Numbered from the stretch's first letter, positions 52,768-61,963 are shown. The stretch is 64,000 nt of DNA from an uncultured Flavobacteriaceae bacterium (GCA_938084555.1 CALKFR010000008.1:1-64000); one strand, 5' to 3'. Notes: a model not told the origin generated them from the letters alone. Translations and numbers: made by a program.

Positions 52768-52775
52768 TATTTTCG
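52768..52775 (+). promoter_or_regulatory. possible -7 box of ileS
   Basis: TATTTTCG, one change from TAnnTTTG, 24 nt before the ileS ATG. The same octamer precedes uvrC. Confidence 0.35.
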
Positions 52776-52799
52776 CTTTCTTATTAGAAATAGTTATTT

Positions 52800-55700
52800 A
52801 TGAGTGCAAAGTTTCCTGAATATAAAGGACTTAACTTACCGAATGCAGCAAAAGAAATGCTCAAATATTGGGAAGATAATAACATCTTTGAAAAAAGTGT
52901 GACTACACGAGAAGGAAGTAAACCCTTTGTGTTTTTTGAAGGCCCACCTTCAGCTAATGGATTACCGGGAGTTCACCACGTTTTAGCAAGAGCTATTAAG
53001 GATATTTTTCCACGATATAAAACAATGAAGGGGTTTCAGGTAAAAAGGAAAGCAGGATGGGACACACATGGCTTACCTATTGAATTAGGTGTTGAAAAAG
53101 AACTTGGAATTACTAAAGAAGACATTGGAAAGAATATTTCAGTAGAAGAGTATAATGCTGCTTGTAGAAAAGCGGTAATGCGTTATACAGATATCTGGAA
53201 TGATCTTACCCAGAAAATGGGTTATTGGGTAAATATGGATGACCCATATATAACTTATGAACCCAAATATATGGAAAGTGTTTGGTGGTTATTAAAACAG
53301 ATTTATGAGAAAAACCTGATGTATAAGGGATATACTATTCAGCCTTATTCACCAAAAGCAGGGACTGGATTAAGTTCTCATGAATTAAATCAACCAGGTA
53401 CTTACCAAGATGTTACAGACACTACTGTTGTTGCACAATTCAAAGCAATTAAAGAAACTCTTCCAGATTTTTTACAAAATCAAGGTGAGGTTTATTTTTT
53501 AGCTTGGACAACAACACCATGGACATTACCAAGTAATACCGCACTAACTGTTGGACCAAAAATAGAATATGTATTGGTAGAAACCTTTAATCAATACACC
53601 TTTGAGCCAACCAAAGTTATTCTTGCAAAAAAGTTAGTTGCCAAGCAATTCGGCGGGAAAAACAATTTTAAAGTAGATGATCTAAAACACTTACAGCAAT
53701 ACAATTCAGGGGATAAAAAAATTCCATATTGTATTATAAAGGATTTTGTAGGGAAAGATTTAGTAGGCATTAAATATGAGCAATTATTACAATATGTATT
53801 GCCTAATGATAATCCTCAAGACGCTTTTAGAGTGATTTCTGGAGATTTTGTAACCACAGAGGATGGAACAGGAATTGTACATACATCTCCTACTTTTGGA
53901 GCAGATGACGCCCTGGTTGCAAAACAAGCAACACCTGAAATTCCACCAATGCTAATTAAGGATGAAAACGATAATTTAGTTCCGTTGGTAGATTTACAAG
54001 GTAAATTCGTAAAAGAACTAGGCGAGTTTGGAGGTAAGTATGTGAAAAATGAATATTATAAAGAAGGTGAAGCACCAGAAAAATCTATAGACGTAGAGCT
54101 TGCCATTAAATTAAAAGAGGAAAATAAAGCCTTTAAGGTAGAAAAATATAAGCATAGCTATCCTAACTGTTGGAGAACAGATAAACCAATTTTATATTAT
54201 CCATTAGATTCTTGGTTTATTAAGGTTACCGATGTAAAAGAGCGGATGCATGAGTTGAATAAAACTATTAACTGGAAGCCAGCCTCAACTGGAGAAGGAC
54301 GTTTTGGGAACTGGCTAGCAAATGCTAATGACTGGAATTTATCACGTTCTCGTTATTGGGGGATTCCTTTACCTATCTGGAGAACAGAAGATAAGAAAGA
54401 AGAAATCTGTATTGGTTCTGTGGCTGAATTAAAAGCTGAAATTCAAAAGTCTATTGATGCTGGAATTATTTCAGAAGATATTTTTGCCAACTTTGAAGTG
54501 GGGAACATGTCTGATGAAAATTATGCAACTATAGATTTACATAAAAATATTGTGGATCAAATAATTTTAGTTTCTCCTTCAGGAAAGCCAATGGAACGAG
54601 AAAGTGACTTAATAGATGTTTGGTTTGATTCAGGATCTATGCCTTATGCACAATGGCATTATCCTTTTGAAAACAAAGAATTAGTAGATGGAAACAAATC
54701 ATTCCCAGCAGATTTTATAGCAGAAGGTGTAGATCAGACTCGTGGATGGTTTTATACATTACATGCTATTGGAACGATGGTTTTTGATTCTGTAGCTTAT
54801 AAAAATGTAGTTTCTAATGGATTGGTATTAGATAAAAATGGGCAAAAAATGTCTAAGAGATTAGGTAATGCCACAAACCCATTTGAAACTTTAGAAACCT
54901 ATGGTGCAGATGCTACTCGCTGGTATATGATTTCTAATGCTAACCCTTGGGATAACTTAAAATTTGATAAAGATGGTATTGAGGAAGTGAAGCGAAAGTT
55001 TTTTGGAACGCTTTACAATACCTATTCCTTTTTTAGTTTATATACAAATATTGATGGTTTTTCATATGCTGAAAAAGATATTCCTTTGAATGAAAGACCA
55101 GAATTAGATCGTTGGATTTTATCAGAACTTCACACATTAATTAAAAAAGTAGATAAGTTCTATGAAGAATATGAGCCAACAAAAGCTGCCCGAGCTATTT
55201 CAGATTTTACTCAAGACTACTTGAGTAATTGGTATGTTAGATTAAGTAGAAGAAGATTTTGGAAAGGAGATTACCAACAAGATAAGATTTCTGCTTATCA
55301 AACCTTGTACACTTGTATGCTTACAATTGCAAAAATAGGTGCCCCAATAGCTCCATTTTTTATGGATAAACTATATTTAGATTTGAATGCTGTTTCTCAA
55401 AAAGAAAACTTTGAAAGTATTCATCTAGCTGATTTTCCTGTATTTGAAGAAATATACATAGACAAAGCATTAGAACGTAAAATGGAGGATGCGCAAACAA
55501 TTTCCTCTTTAGTTCTCTCTCTAAGAGCGAAAGAAAAAATAAAAGTACGTCAGCCTCTTCAGAAAATAATGATTCCTGTAGAAAATGAAGAGCAAAAGTT
55601 ATCCATTTTAGCTGTAGCAAATCTCATAAAACATGAGGTTAATATTAAAGAGATTGAATTATTGGAGGATGCTTCTGATATTTTAGTGAAACAAATTAAA

Positions 55701-56207
55701 CCAAACTTTAAAACTTTGGGGCCAAAGTTTGGAAAAGAAATGAAGGTCATTGCAAATAGTATTCAAAACTTTACAAAAGAAGATATTCTGAAAATCGAGT
55801 TAGAAGGAAAAATATCTATAGAACTTGAAGAAAAAATTATTAATTTAGAACTTTCAGATGTTGAAATATCATCCAAAGATATTGAGGGTTGGCTGGTAGC
55901 AAATGAAGGATCAATTACAGTAGCCCTAGATGTTACTATTTCCGAAGAATTAAGAAAAGAAGGAATTGCTAGGGAGCTGATTAATAGAATTCAAAATGCA
56001 AGAAAAGATAGTGGACTTGACGTAACAGATAGAATTAAATTAACGGTTTTAAAGTTTAAGGATTTAGAAGAGTCGATTAATAAAAATAAAGAGTATATTA
56101 TGAGTGAAACATTAACTGATGAGTTAGTTTTTGTAGATCAATTAATAGATGGTTCAGCGATTGAGTTTGATACCATCAAAAGTAAAATATTAATTAATAA
56201 AAAGTAA
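52800..56207 (+). CDS. ileS: isoleucyl-tRNA synthetase, eukaryote-like (IleS2) type
   Basis: An 1135-residue class I synthetase for tRNA-Ile. The HIGH-type motif occurs as NGLPGVHHVLARAIKD, where HHVL-type spacing is characteristic of the IleS2/eukaryotic branch. AWTTTPWTLPSNTALTVG and TEDGTGIVHTSPTFGADD belong to the editing domain, and GQKMSKRLGNATNPFE is the KMSKS loop. The long C-terminal region (about 900-1135) replaces the zinc-binding tail of bacterial IleS1. IleS2 enzymes are typically mupirocin-tolerant. It is followed at 5 nt by the DksA-like gene, so the two are co-transcribed. Confidence 0.96.
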   Translation: MSAKFPEYKGLNLPNAAKEMLKYWEDNNIFEKSVTTREGSKPFVFFEGPPSANGLPGVHHVLARAIKDIFPRYKTMKGFQVKRKAGWDTHGLPIELGVEKELGITKEDIGKNISVEEYNAACRKAVMRYTDIWNDLTQKMGYWVNMDDPYITYEPKYMESVWWLLKQIYEKNLMYKGYTIQPYSPKAGTGLSSHELNQPGTYQDVTDTTVVAQFKAIKETLPDFLQNQGEVYFLAWTTTPWTLPSNTALTVGPKIEYVLVETFNQYTFEPTKVILAKKLVAKQFGGKNNFKVDDLKHLQQYNSGDKKIPYCIIKDFVGKDLVGIKYEQLLQYVLPNDNPQDAFRVISGDFVTTEDGTGIVHTSPTFGADDALVAKQATPEIPPMLIKDENDNLVPLVDLQGKFVKELGEFGGKYVKNEYYKEGEAPEKSIDVELAIKLKEENKAFKVEKYKHSYPNCWRTDKPILYYPLDSWFIKVTDVKERMHELNKTINWKPASTGEGRFGNWLANANDWNLSRSRYWGIPLPIWRTEDKKEEICIGSVAELKAEIQKSIDAGIISEDIFANFEVGNMSDENYATIDLHKNIVDQIILVSPSGKPMERESDLIDVWFDSGSMPYAQWHYPFENKELVDGNKSFPADFIAEGVDQTRGWFYTLHAIGTMVFDSVAYKNVVSNGLVLDKNGQKMSKRLGNATNPFETLETYGADATRWYMISNANPWDNLKFDKDGIEEVKRKFFGTLYNTYSFFSLYTNIDGFSYAEKDIPLNERPELDRWILSELHTLIKKVDKFYEEYEPTKAARAISDFTQDYLSNWYVRLSRRRFWKGDYQQDKISAYQTLYTCMLTIAKIGAPIAPFFMDKLYLDLNAVSQKENFESIHLADFPVFEEIYIDKALERKMEDAQTISSLVLSLRAKEKIKVRQPLQKIMIPVENEEQKLSILAVANLIKHEVNIKEIELLEDASDILVKQIKPNFKTLGPKFGKEMKVIANSIQNFTKEDILKIELEGKISIELEEKIINLELSDVEISSKDIEGWLVANEGSITVALDVTISEELRKEGIARELINRIQNARKDSGLDVTDRIKLTVLKFKDLEESINKNKEYIMSETLTDELVFVDQLIDGSAIEFDTIKSKILINKK

Positions 56208-56212
56208 GAATC

Positions 56213-56590
56213 ATGTCGAATACAAGCACAAAATATTCTGATGAAGATTTACAAGAGTTTAAAGAAATCATTCTAAAGAAAATAGAACGAGCAAAAGAAG
56301 ATCTTGCCCTATTGCAAAGTTCCTATAAAAATGGGTTAAATAATGGAACAGACGATACTTCACCTCAATTTAAGTCTTTTGAGGAAGGTTCTGAAACGAT
56401 GAGTAAAGAGGCAAATGTTCAGTTGGCAATTCGTCAAGAAAAATTTATAAGAGATTTAAATAACGCTCTAATAAGAATAGAAAATAAAACATATGGAGTC
56501 TGCAGAGTTACTGGGAAACTTATACAGAAAGAGCGTTTAAAGCTAGTACCTCATGCCACTTTAAGTATTGAAGCAAAAAGACGTCAATAA
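56213..56590 (+). CDS. TraR/DksA family protein with degenerate zinc finger
   Basis: A 125-residue protein with an N-terminal coiled coil (residues 10-85) and the C-terminal DksA-like segment RIENKTYGVCRVTGKLIQKERLKLVPHATLSIEAKRR. Only one of the four zinc cysteines remains, so it should not bind zinc like classical DksA. The same loss is common in Bacteroidota members of the family. By family it may bind RNA polymerase through the secondary channel; this is unproven for the type. Placed between ileS and lspA, a conserved Bacteroidota order. Confidence 0.9.
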   Translation: MSNTSTKYSDEDLQEFKEIILKKIERAKEDLALLQSSYKNGLNNGTDDTSPQFKSFEEGSETMSKEANVQLAIRQEKFIRDLNNALIRIENKTYGVCRVTGKLIQKERLKLVPHATLSIEAKRRQ

Positions 56591-56594
56591 ATTC

Positions 56595-56620
56595 AAGCTT
56601 CCTAAATTAGGAAGCTTTTT
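56595..56620 (+). terminator. hairpin terminator after dksA-like gene
   Basis: AAGCTTCCT (56595-56603) pairs with AGGAAGCTT (56609-56617), followed by more T residues. It begins 5 nt after the stop codon and should end the ileS-dksA transcript before lspA. Confidence 0.85.
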
Positions 56621-56722
56621 AAATTCTTTAACTTTTTTAAAACTTAAGTTCACTAACTTTTTGTAAAAAACAAATAATATATCCAATTATATAGTTTTTT
56701 TTACTTCAATAATTCAAGAAAT

Positions 56723-57337
56723 ATGTCTAAAAAAAACATTGCTTTACTCACTGTAATCTTAGCAATATTTATAGATCAAGTTGTTAAAGTTTATATTAAA
56801 ACAAACTTTTTTTTAGGAGAAGAAGTAAAGGTATTTAATTGGTTTAGAATTCATTTTGTTGAAAATAATGGGATGGCTATGGGTTTTGAGTTTGGTGGAA
56901 AAGCAGGGAAATTATTTCTGACTTTATTTCGATTGGTTGCTGTCTCTGCTATTATTTATTGGTTAGTTGAGCATGTAAAGAAAGGGTCTCACACTGCAGT
57001 AATTTTAGCAATTTCATTAATATTTTCAGGAGCTGTTGGTAATATTATAGATTCTGTGTTTTATGGAGTTATTTTTAATACTCCTTCTGGCACTAACGTG
57101 GCAACATTATTTTCTAAAGAACCCTATGGTGAATTCTTTTATGGTAAGGTTGTAGACATGTTTTACTTTCCTATATGGGAAGGGGTTTTACCAGATTGGA
57201 TTCCTTTTGTAGGTGGAGATTTTTTTAGATTTTTTAATTATATTTTCAACCCAGCAGATGCCTATATTACTACAGGCGTAGTTCTTCTTTTTCTTTTTAG
57301 TAAAACAGCTTTTCCTAAAGAAAAAACAGAATCATAG
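56723..57337 (+). CDS. lspA: lipoprotein signal peptidase II
   Basis: A 204-residue inner-membrane aspartyl protease with four hydrophobic segments. Conserved blocks: ILAIFIDQVVKVYIKT, FVENNGMAMGFEF, ISLIFSGAVGNIIDSVFYG (first catalytic Asp) and GKVVDMFYFPIW (second catalytic Asp). It removes signal peptides from prolipoproteins, which are numerous in this window. An insertion around residues 115-140 (IFNTPSGTNVATLFSKEPYGEFF) is usual for Bacteroidota LspA. Length is in line with that group. Confidence 0.95.
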   Translation: MSKKNIALLTVILAIFIDQVVKVYIKTNFFLGEEVKVFNWFRIHFVENNGMAMGFEFGGKAGKLFLTLFRLVAVSAIIYWLVEHVKKGSHTAVILAISLIFSGAVGNIIDSVFYGVIFNTPSGTNVATLFSKEPYGEFFYGKVVDMFYFPIWEGVLPDWIPFVGGDFFRFFNYIFNPADAYITTGVVLLFLFSKTAFPKEKTES

Positions 57338-57453
57338 TATTTTACTTTACAAGTATAATTCCTTTTCAACACTCCTTATTTTTTAAATAAATTCTTTAGT
57401 TGTCTTTATCAAGTTCCATTTCCTTGGCAATTCAATAAGAAAAAATAAAATAG

Positions 57454-57461
57454 TATTTTCG
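57454..57461 (+). promoter_or_regulatory. TATTTTCG box abutting uvrC start
   Basis: TATTTTCG ends 4 nt before the uvrC ATG. If it is a -7 element the transcript would start at or next to the ATG, i.e. be leaderless. No -33 TTG at the usual distance, so confidence is low. Confidence 0.3.
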
Positions 57462-57465
57462 TTCT

Positions 57466-59253
57466 ATGCCAACTTCACTAGAAATTCAATTAAAAACTTT
57501 ACCAGATTTTCCTGGAGTTTATCAATATTTTGATAAAGAAGGCATTATTTTATATGTAGGAAAAGCAAAGAATTTAAAAAAAAGAGTTGCATCGTATTTT
57601 ACAAAAAATCATGATAACGCTAAAACTAGAATTCTTGTAAATAAAATTGTTAGCATAAAGCATATTGTTGTAGAAACTGAAACAGATGCATTATTATTAG
57701 AAAATAATCTCATTAAAAAACATCAGCCTAGGTATAATATCATGTTAAAAGATGATAAAACCTATCCTTGGATTTGCATAAAAAAGGAGCGATTTCCTAG
57801 AGTTTTTATGACGCGAAGAGTTATTAAGGATGGTTCAGAGTATTTTGGTCCCTACACAAATGTTAGAACAGTAAAAGTCTTATTAGATCTAATTAGAGAA
57901 CTATACTCACTTAGAACTTGCAATTATGATTTATCAAGAGATAAAATTTCAGCAAAAAAATACAAGGTTTGTTTAGAATATCATTTAGGGAATTGTAAGG
58001 GTCCTTGTGAAGACTTTCAGGATGAAGAAAGTTATAAAGGAACTATTAAAGCAATAAGAAATATTATACGTGGAAATTTTAAAGAAAGTTTAGACAAATT
58101 TCAGAAAATAATGCAATCACTAGCAGTAAAAATGGAATTTGAGGAGGCTCAAAAAGTAAAGGAAAAATTAAATTTATTATCCAACTATCAATCGAAGTCT
58201 ACTATTGTAAGCCCTAGTATAAACAATGTTGATGTATTTTCTATTATTTCTGATGAAAGCTATGGCTATGTTAATTTTTTTAAAATTGCCAATGGATCAA
58301 TTATTCAATCTCATACAACAGAAATTAAAAAAAAGCTAGATGAGACAGATAAAAGAATCTTAGAATTGGCAGCTGTAGAAATTAGACAGCGATTTAATTC
58401 TACATCAAAAGAGGTATATGTTCCTTTTAAAATTGATTTAGGAACTTCTATAAAGGTTACTGTCCCAAAGGTAGGAGATAAAAAGCGTATTGTAGAATTA
58501 TCAGAGCGCAATGCGAAATACTACAGACAAGAACAATTTAAACAAATTAAAATTGCAGATCCAGATAGGCATGTAAAACGAATTATGGCTCAAATGCAAA
58601 AAGATTTAAGATTATCTGAAGAGCCAAGACATATTGAATGTTTTGATAATTCAAATATTCAAGGCACTCATCCTGTTGCTGCCTGCGTTGTTTTTAAAGA
58701 TGGAAAACCCACAAAAAAAGAATACCGTCACTATAATATTAAATCTGTAGATGGTCCAGACGATTTTGCTTCTATGGAAGAGGTTGTGTTTAGACGCTAC
58801 AAGAGGCTTTTGTCTGAAGGAGAATCTCTACCTCAGTTAATCGTTATTGATGGGGGTAAAGGCCAACTATCTTCGGCCCTGAAAAGCCTAGATTTACTTG
58901 GTTTAAGAGGAAAAATAGCCATTATTGGAATTGCAAAAAGATTAGAGGAGATTTATTATCCAGGAGATTCAATTCCTATGTATTTAGATAAACGATCCGA
59001 AACATTAAAAATCATACAGTTTTTAAGAAATGAAGCCCATAGATTTGGCATTACATTACATAGAAATAAAAGAAGTAAAAGCGCTATTCAATCAGAATTA
59101 GAACAAATTCCAAATATTGGTAAGCAAACAATTACTTCTTTATTACGTAAATTTAAGTCTGCAAAACGTGTTAAAACAGCAAGTTACCTTGAGCTAAAGG
59201 AGTTACTTGGAGAGTATAGAGCAAAAAAAATCTATGATTACTATCATCAATAA
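57466..59253 (+). CDS. uvrC: excinuclease ABC subunit C
   Basis: A 595-residue nucleotide-excision repair nuclease. Domains: N-terminal GIY-YIG nuclease (PGVYQYFDKEGIILYVGKAKNLKKRV), a cysteine cluster (CNYD, CLEYHLGNCKGPC), UVR motif (about 205-240), RNase H-like 5' nuclease (RHIECFDNSNIQGTHPVAACVVF, with LIVIDGGKGQLSSAL) and a C-terminal helix-hairpin-helix pair. It makes both incisions with UvrB at damaged DNA. Length and order are normal. Confidence 0.97.
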   Translation: MPTSLEIQLKTLPDFPGVYQYFDKEGIILYVGKAKNLKKRVASYFTKNHDNAKTRILVNKIVSIKHIVVETETDALLLENNLIKKHQPRYNIMLKDDKTYPWICIKKERFPRVFMTRRVIKDGSEYFGPYTNVRTVKVLLDLIRELYSLRTCNYDLSRDKISAKKYKVCLEYHLGNCKGPCEDFQDEESYKGTIKAIRNIIRGNFKESLDKFQKIMQSLAVKMEFEEAQKVKEKLNLLSNYQSKSTIVSPSINNVDVFSIISDESYGYVNFFKIANGSIIQSHTTEIKKKLDETDKRILELAAVEIRQRFNSTSKEVYVPFKIDLGTSIKVTVPKVGDKKRIVELSERNAKYYRQEQFKQIKIADPDRHVKRIMAQMQKDLRLSEEPRHIECFDNSNIQGTHPVAACVVFKDGKPTKKEYRHYNIKSVDGPDDFASMEEVVFRRYKRLLSEGESLPQLIVIDGGKGQLSSALKSLDLLGLRGKIAIIGIAKRLEEIYYPGDSIPMYLDKRSETLKIIQFLRNEAHRFGITLHRNKRSKSAIQSELEQIPNIGKQTITSLLRKFKSAKRVKTASYLELKELLGEYRAKKIYDYYHQ

Positions 59254-59345
59254 TAATGGTAAATTCCATACTTATAAAAATTGAAAAACACATCTCAATG
59301 TTAATTTAACGTTAACTAAATGTTTTTTTATTGTAATAGATTTAT

Positions 59346-59353
59346 TATATTTG
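59346..59353 (+). promoter_or_regulatory. -7 box of 59375 gene
   Basis: TATATTTG, exact TAnnTTTG match, 21 nt before the ATG at 59375. It argues against the upstream in-frame start at 59351, which would lie inside the box. Confidence 0.55.
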
Positions 59354-59374
59354 ACTAATCAAAAACGTATTACT

Positions 59375-59722
59375 ATGAAATTTTTTATAACATTGATGTT
59401 TATATTTTCTTTTTCTTTAGTGCAAGCACAAGAAATTGAGCCCACTTATGAAGTAGAAGGTGACAAGGTTAAAGCTACCTATTATTTTATTGATGGATCA
59501 GTTCATAAACAAGGATTTTTTAAAAATAAAAGATTGACTGGAATGTGGACAGAGTTTGATAAAAAAGGCAATAAAGTTGCCACTGGTTTTTATGAAGACG
59601 GAAAAAAAACTGGTATATGGTTAAAATGGAATAAAAATAAACTTCGTCAAGTTAATTATAAAAATAATTTGATAACTTCGGTTAATACTTGGAAAGAGGA
59701 AACAAGTTTAGCCATTAATTAA
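59375..59722 (+). CDS. secreted MORN/YwqK-like repeat protein
   Basis: A 115-residue exported protein (signal MKFFITLMFIFSFSLVQAQ). Residues 40-105 contain MORN-like repeats: GSVHKQGFFKNKRLTGMW, then NKVATGFYEDGKKTGIW, then KLRQVNYKNN. This is the YwqK-type repeat layout common in Bacteroidota secreted proteins. Proteins of this kind are sometimes mislabelled nicotinic acid mononucleotide adenylyltransferase, but no such motif is present. Function is unknown. It has its own promoter and is followed by two terminator hairpins. Confidence 0.82.
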   Translation: MKFFITLMFIFSFSLVQAQEIEPTYEVEGDKVKATYYFIDGSVHKQGFFKNKRLTGMWTEFDKKGNKVATGFYEDGKKTGIWLKWNKNKLRQVNYKNNLITSVNTWKEETSLAIN

Positions 59723-59741
59723 TATCCGTAAAATAGATAAT

Positions 59742-59768
59742 ACTCGCACATGAAAATATGTGAGTTTT
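59742..59768 (+). terminator. hairpin terminator after MORN-like gene
   Basis: An interrupted stem (ACTC/CACAT with ATGTG/AGT, one bulge) followed by a run of seven T. It lies about 20 nt beyond the stop codon on the plus strand. Confidence 0.65.
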
Positions 59769-59793
59769 TTTGAGAAAATATTTTTTAAAAAAT

Positions 59794-59827
59794 AAAAAAC
59801 CCACATTGTAAACAATGTGGGTTTTTT
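59794..59827. terminator. bidirectional 16-bp hairpin terminator
   Basis: A perfect 16-bp stem (59794-59809 with 59812-59827) with A tract before and T tract after, between the convergent MORN-like gene and rng. It serves as terminator for rng on the minus strand and as a second stop on the plus strand. Confidence 0.88.
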
Positions 59828-59845
59828 TTGATATATATAAGTGCC

Positions 59846-61375
59846 TTATTTACGTACAATTTTAAATTTGTACTGCAAATAGTTGTAAGCATCTCTAGGT
59901 ATAATAGTAATCCACTTTTTGTGTTTTAGATACCAACGAAAACGAATCGATGATATTCCTTTAGTCAAATGAGAAGAAATAAAAGGATGAACGTTCAACA
60001 CCACATTTTTATTTTTAGGATTTGAAATAATTCGTTCCAAATCTGCTTCAATTTTGTCTAATAAAACAATAGGAGCTTCGACTTCTCCATTTTTATTAGG
60101 GTTTGGTTCTGTTGTTTTGATACTGAGCTCAGGTCGAACTCTTTGCCTAGTAATTTGGATTAATCCAAATTTACTCGGCGGTAAAATTTTGTGCTTTGTT
60201 CTATCTAAAGACATGTGCTCTTTTAAATGCTGAAATAGTTTATTTCTATTTTCTGAACGATGCATGTCAATAAAGTCAATAACAATAATTCCTCCCATAT
60301 CTCTTAACTGCAATTGTCTTGCAATTTCAGTGGCAGCAATTAAATTTACTTCTAATGCAGTTTCTTCTTGAGAACCAGCTTTGTTAGAACGGTTTCCACT
60401 ATTTACATCAATTACATGTAATGCTTCAGTGTGCTCAATTACTAAATAAGCCCCTCTACTCATAGAAACAGTTTTACCAAAAGATGTTTTTATTTGGCGT
60501 TCTATTCCATATTTTTCAAAGATTGGGGTAGATGACTTATGAAGTTTTACAATCTTTTCCTTTTCAGGATAGATTTCTTGAAGATACTCTTTAATTTCTA
60601 GCTTAAGAGTTTCATCATTTGTTACAATATTTGTAAAAGAATCATTCATTAAATCTCTTAAAATTGAAGAAGCTCTATTTAATTCGCTTAATACTTTTGT
60701 TGGTGTGTTAGTGTTAGCAATTCGCTTACACATTGTTTTCCAACGATCTAATGAATTTTGTAAATCTTTATCCAGTTCTGCTACTTTTTTTCCTTCAGCA
60801 ACAGTTCTTAAAATAACTCCAAAGCCTTTTGGTTTTATACTTTTTACTAATCTTTTTAGTCGCTCTTTTTCTTTTGAATCTTCTATTTTTTGAGAAACAG
60901 ATATTCTGTCTGAAAAGGGAACTAGCACCAAAAATCTACCTGCAATGGAAAGCTCTGAGCTTAACCTTGGGCCTTTTGTTGATATTGGTTCTTTTACAAT
61001 TTGTACTAATAAATTTTGACCTGATTTTATTACGTCGTTAATACTTCCATCTTTGTGAATATCTTTCTCAAAGCGAAAGTTTTTTAAAGTGAATTCTTTA
61101 TACTTACCTGTGCTTACTTTCTTAATAAAATTATTTAAAGACTGAACTTTTGATCCTAAATCATGATAGTGTAAAAATCCATCTTTAGGATATCCTACAT
61201 TTACGAAGGAAGCATTTAGCCCTGTTAATACTTTTCCAATCTTGGCTAAAAAAATGTCGCCAACAGAAAATTTATTATCAGTTGTTTCTTTGTTTAATTC
61301 TATAAGTTTTCCATCTTTTAATAAGGCAAAATCAATATCAGATGAATTTGAACGAATTATTAATTCTGTTTTCAT
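59846..61375 (-). CDS. rng: ribonuclease G/E family endoribonuclease
   Basis: A 509-residue RNase G type enzyme. An S1-like domain (about 35-125, GDIFLAKIGKVLTGLNASFVNVG) is followed by the DNase I-like catalytic region: GNRSNKAGSQEETALEVN, GGIIVIDFIDMHRSENR (metal-binding Asp residues) and LIQITRQRVRPEL. It cleaves single-stranded AU-rich RNA and acts in rRNA maturation and mRNA decay. There is no long C-terminal scaffold as in RNase E. It lies downstream of HU and the small ribosomal protein gene, separated by a terminator. Confidence 0.95.
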   Translation of the reverse strand: MKTELIIRSNSSDIDFALLKDGKLIELNKETTDNKFSVGDIFLAKIGKVLTGLNASFVNVGYPKDGFLHYHDLGSKVQSLNNFIKKVSTGKYKEFTLKNFRFEKDIHKDGSINDVIKSGQNLLVQIVKEPISTKGPRLSSELSIAGRFLVLVPFSDRISVSQKIEDSKEKERLKRLVKSIKPKGFGVILRTVAEGKKVAELDKDLQNSLDRWKTMCKRIANTNTPTKVLSELNRASSILRDLMNDSFTNIVTNDETLKLEIKEYLQEIYPEKEKIVKLHKSSTPIFEKYGIERQIKTSFGKTVSMSRGAYLVIEHTEALHVIDVNSGNRSNKAGSQEETALEVNLIAATEIARQLQLRDMGGIIVIDFIDMHRSENRNKLFQHLKEHMSLDRTKHKILPPSKFGLIQITRQRVRPELSIKTTEPNPNKNGEVEAPIVLLDKIEADLERIISNPKNKNVVLNVHPFISSHLTKGISSIRFRWYLKHKKWITIIPRDAYNYLQYKFKIVRK

Positions 61376-61522
61376 ACTGAAATGGTTTTATACTAAATGT
61401 CTGTAAAGACAAATAATGGATTAATTTTAAACAGGTATTTAATTTAATACCAGACGAGGCTTCTACTTTATGCAGAATAAATACCTCTATTTCAATGAAC
61501 GTTTTGTTTTAAAGCAATAAGC

Positions 61523-61549
61523 AAAAAGTAAGGTTAGACCTTACTTTTT
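61523..61549 (-). terminator. 12-bp terminator hairpin overlapping a stop codon
   Basis: 61523-61534 pairs perfectly with 61538-61549 around a 3-nt loop. On the minus strand the stem begins inside the last three codons of the 29-residue gene, includes its TAA, and ends in a T run. Confidence 0.88.
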
Positions 61550-61630
61550 CTTATGTCTGTTTGCTCTAGCTCTTTTCTTGCGTTTGTGTGTTGAGATCTT
61601 TGATCTCTTTCTTTTTTTACCACTTGGCAT
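61541..61630 (-). CDS. AURKAIP1/COX24 domain small ribosomal protein (mS38/bS22-like)
   Basis: A 29-residue, extremely basic protein from ATG 61630 to TAA 61541. It starts MPSGKKRKRSK, continues with THKRKKRARANRHKKK, and so matches the COX24/AURKAIP1 type of tiny ribosomal proteins (mitochondrial mS38, actinobacterial bS22), which Bacteroidota also carry. It likely binds rRNA on the small subunit. It lies 42 nt downstream of the HU gene on the same strand. The gene is below usual length limits and is often missed. Its last codons and stop form part of a terminator stem. Confidence 0.88.
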   Translation of the reverse strand: MPSGKKRKRSKISTHKRKKRARANRHKKK

Positions 61631-61672
61631 AATTGTCTAATTTTGTAAATCTTTCGATTTAGATTTGTATAA

Positions 61673-61963
61673 TTACTTTACTACCACTTTACTTTTTACT
61701 CCTTCAGTAAAAGTTTTTGCTGGTTTAAAAGCTGGAATATTATGAGCTGGAATTTTAATGGTAGTGTTTTTAGAAATATTTCTTCCAGTTTTTTCTGCTC
61801 TAGTTTTTATTATAAAGCTTCCGAAACCTCTTAAATAAACATTTTCTCCTTGTTCTAAAGCACTTTTAACTTCTGTCATAAATGCTTCTACTGTTGCTAA
61901 CACATCTGCCTTTTCAATTCCTGATTTGTCCGAAATTTTTGACACAATATCTGCTTTCGTCAT
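61673..61963 (-). CDS. HU family DNA-binding protein
   Basis: A 96-residue histone-like protein: MTKADIVSKISDKSGIEKADV, then VKSALEQGENVYLRGFGSFIIKTRAEKTGRN (the HU/IHF signature) and NIPAFKPAKTFTEGVK. HU dimers bend and compact DNA. The length is normal for the family. A TATATTTG promoter box lies 37 nt upstream. It heads a cluster with the tiny ribosomal protein gene. Confidence 0.95.
   Translation of the reverse strand: MTKADIVSKISDKSGIEKADVLATVEAFMTEVKSALEQGENVYLRGFGSFIIKTRAEKTGRNISKNTTIKIPAHNIPAFKPAKTFTEGVKSKVVVK

Noticed and set aside
61399-61412. TGTCT-GTAA-AGACA palindrome upstream of rng
   Set aside because: A 5-bp stem is expected by chance in 64 kb of AT-rich DNA; noted but too weak to call an operator.
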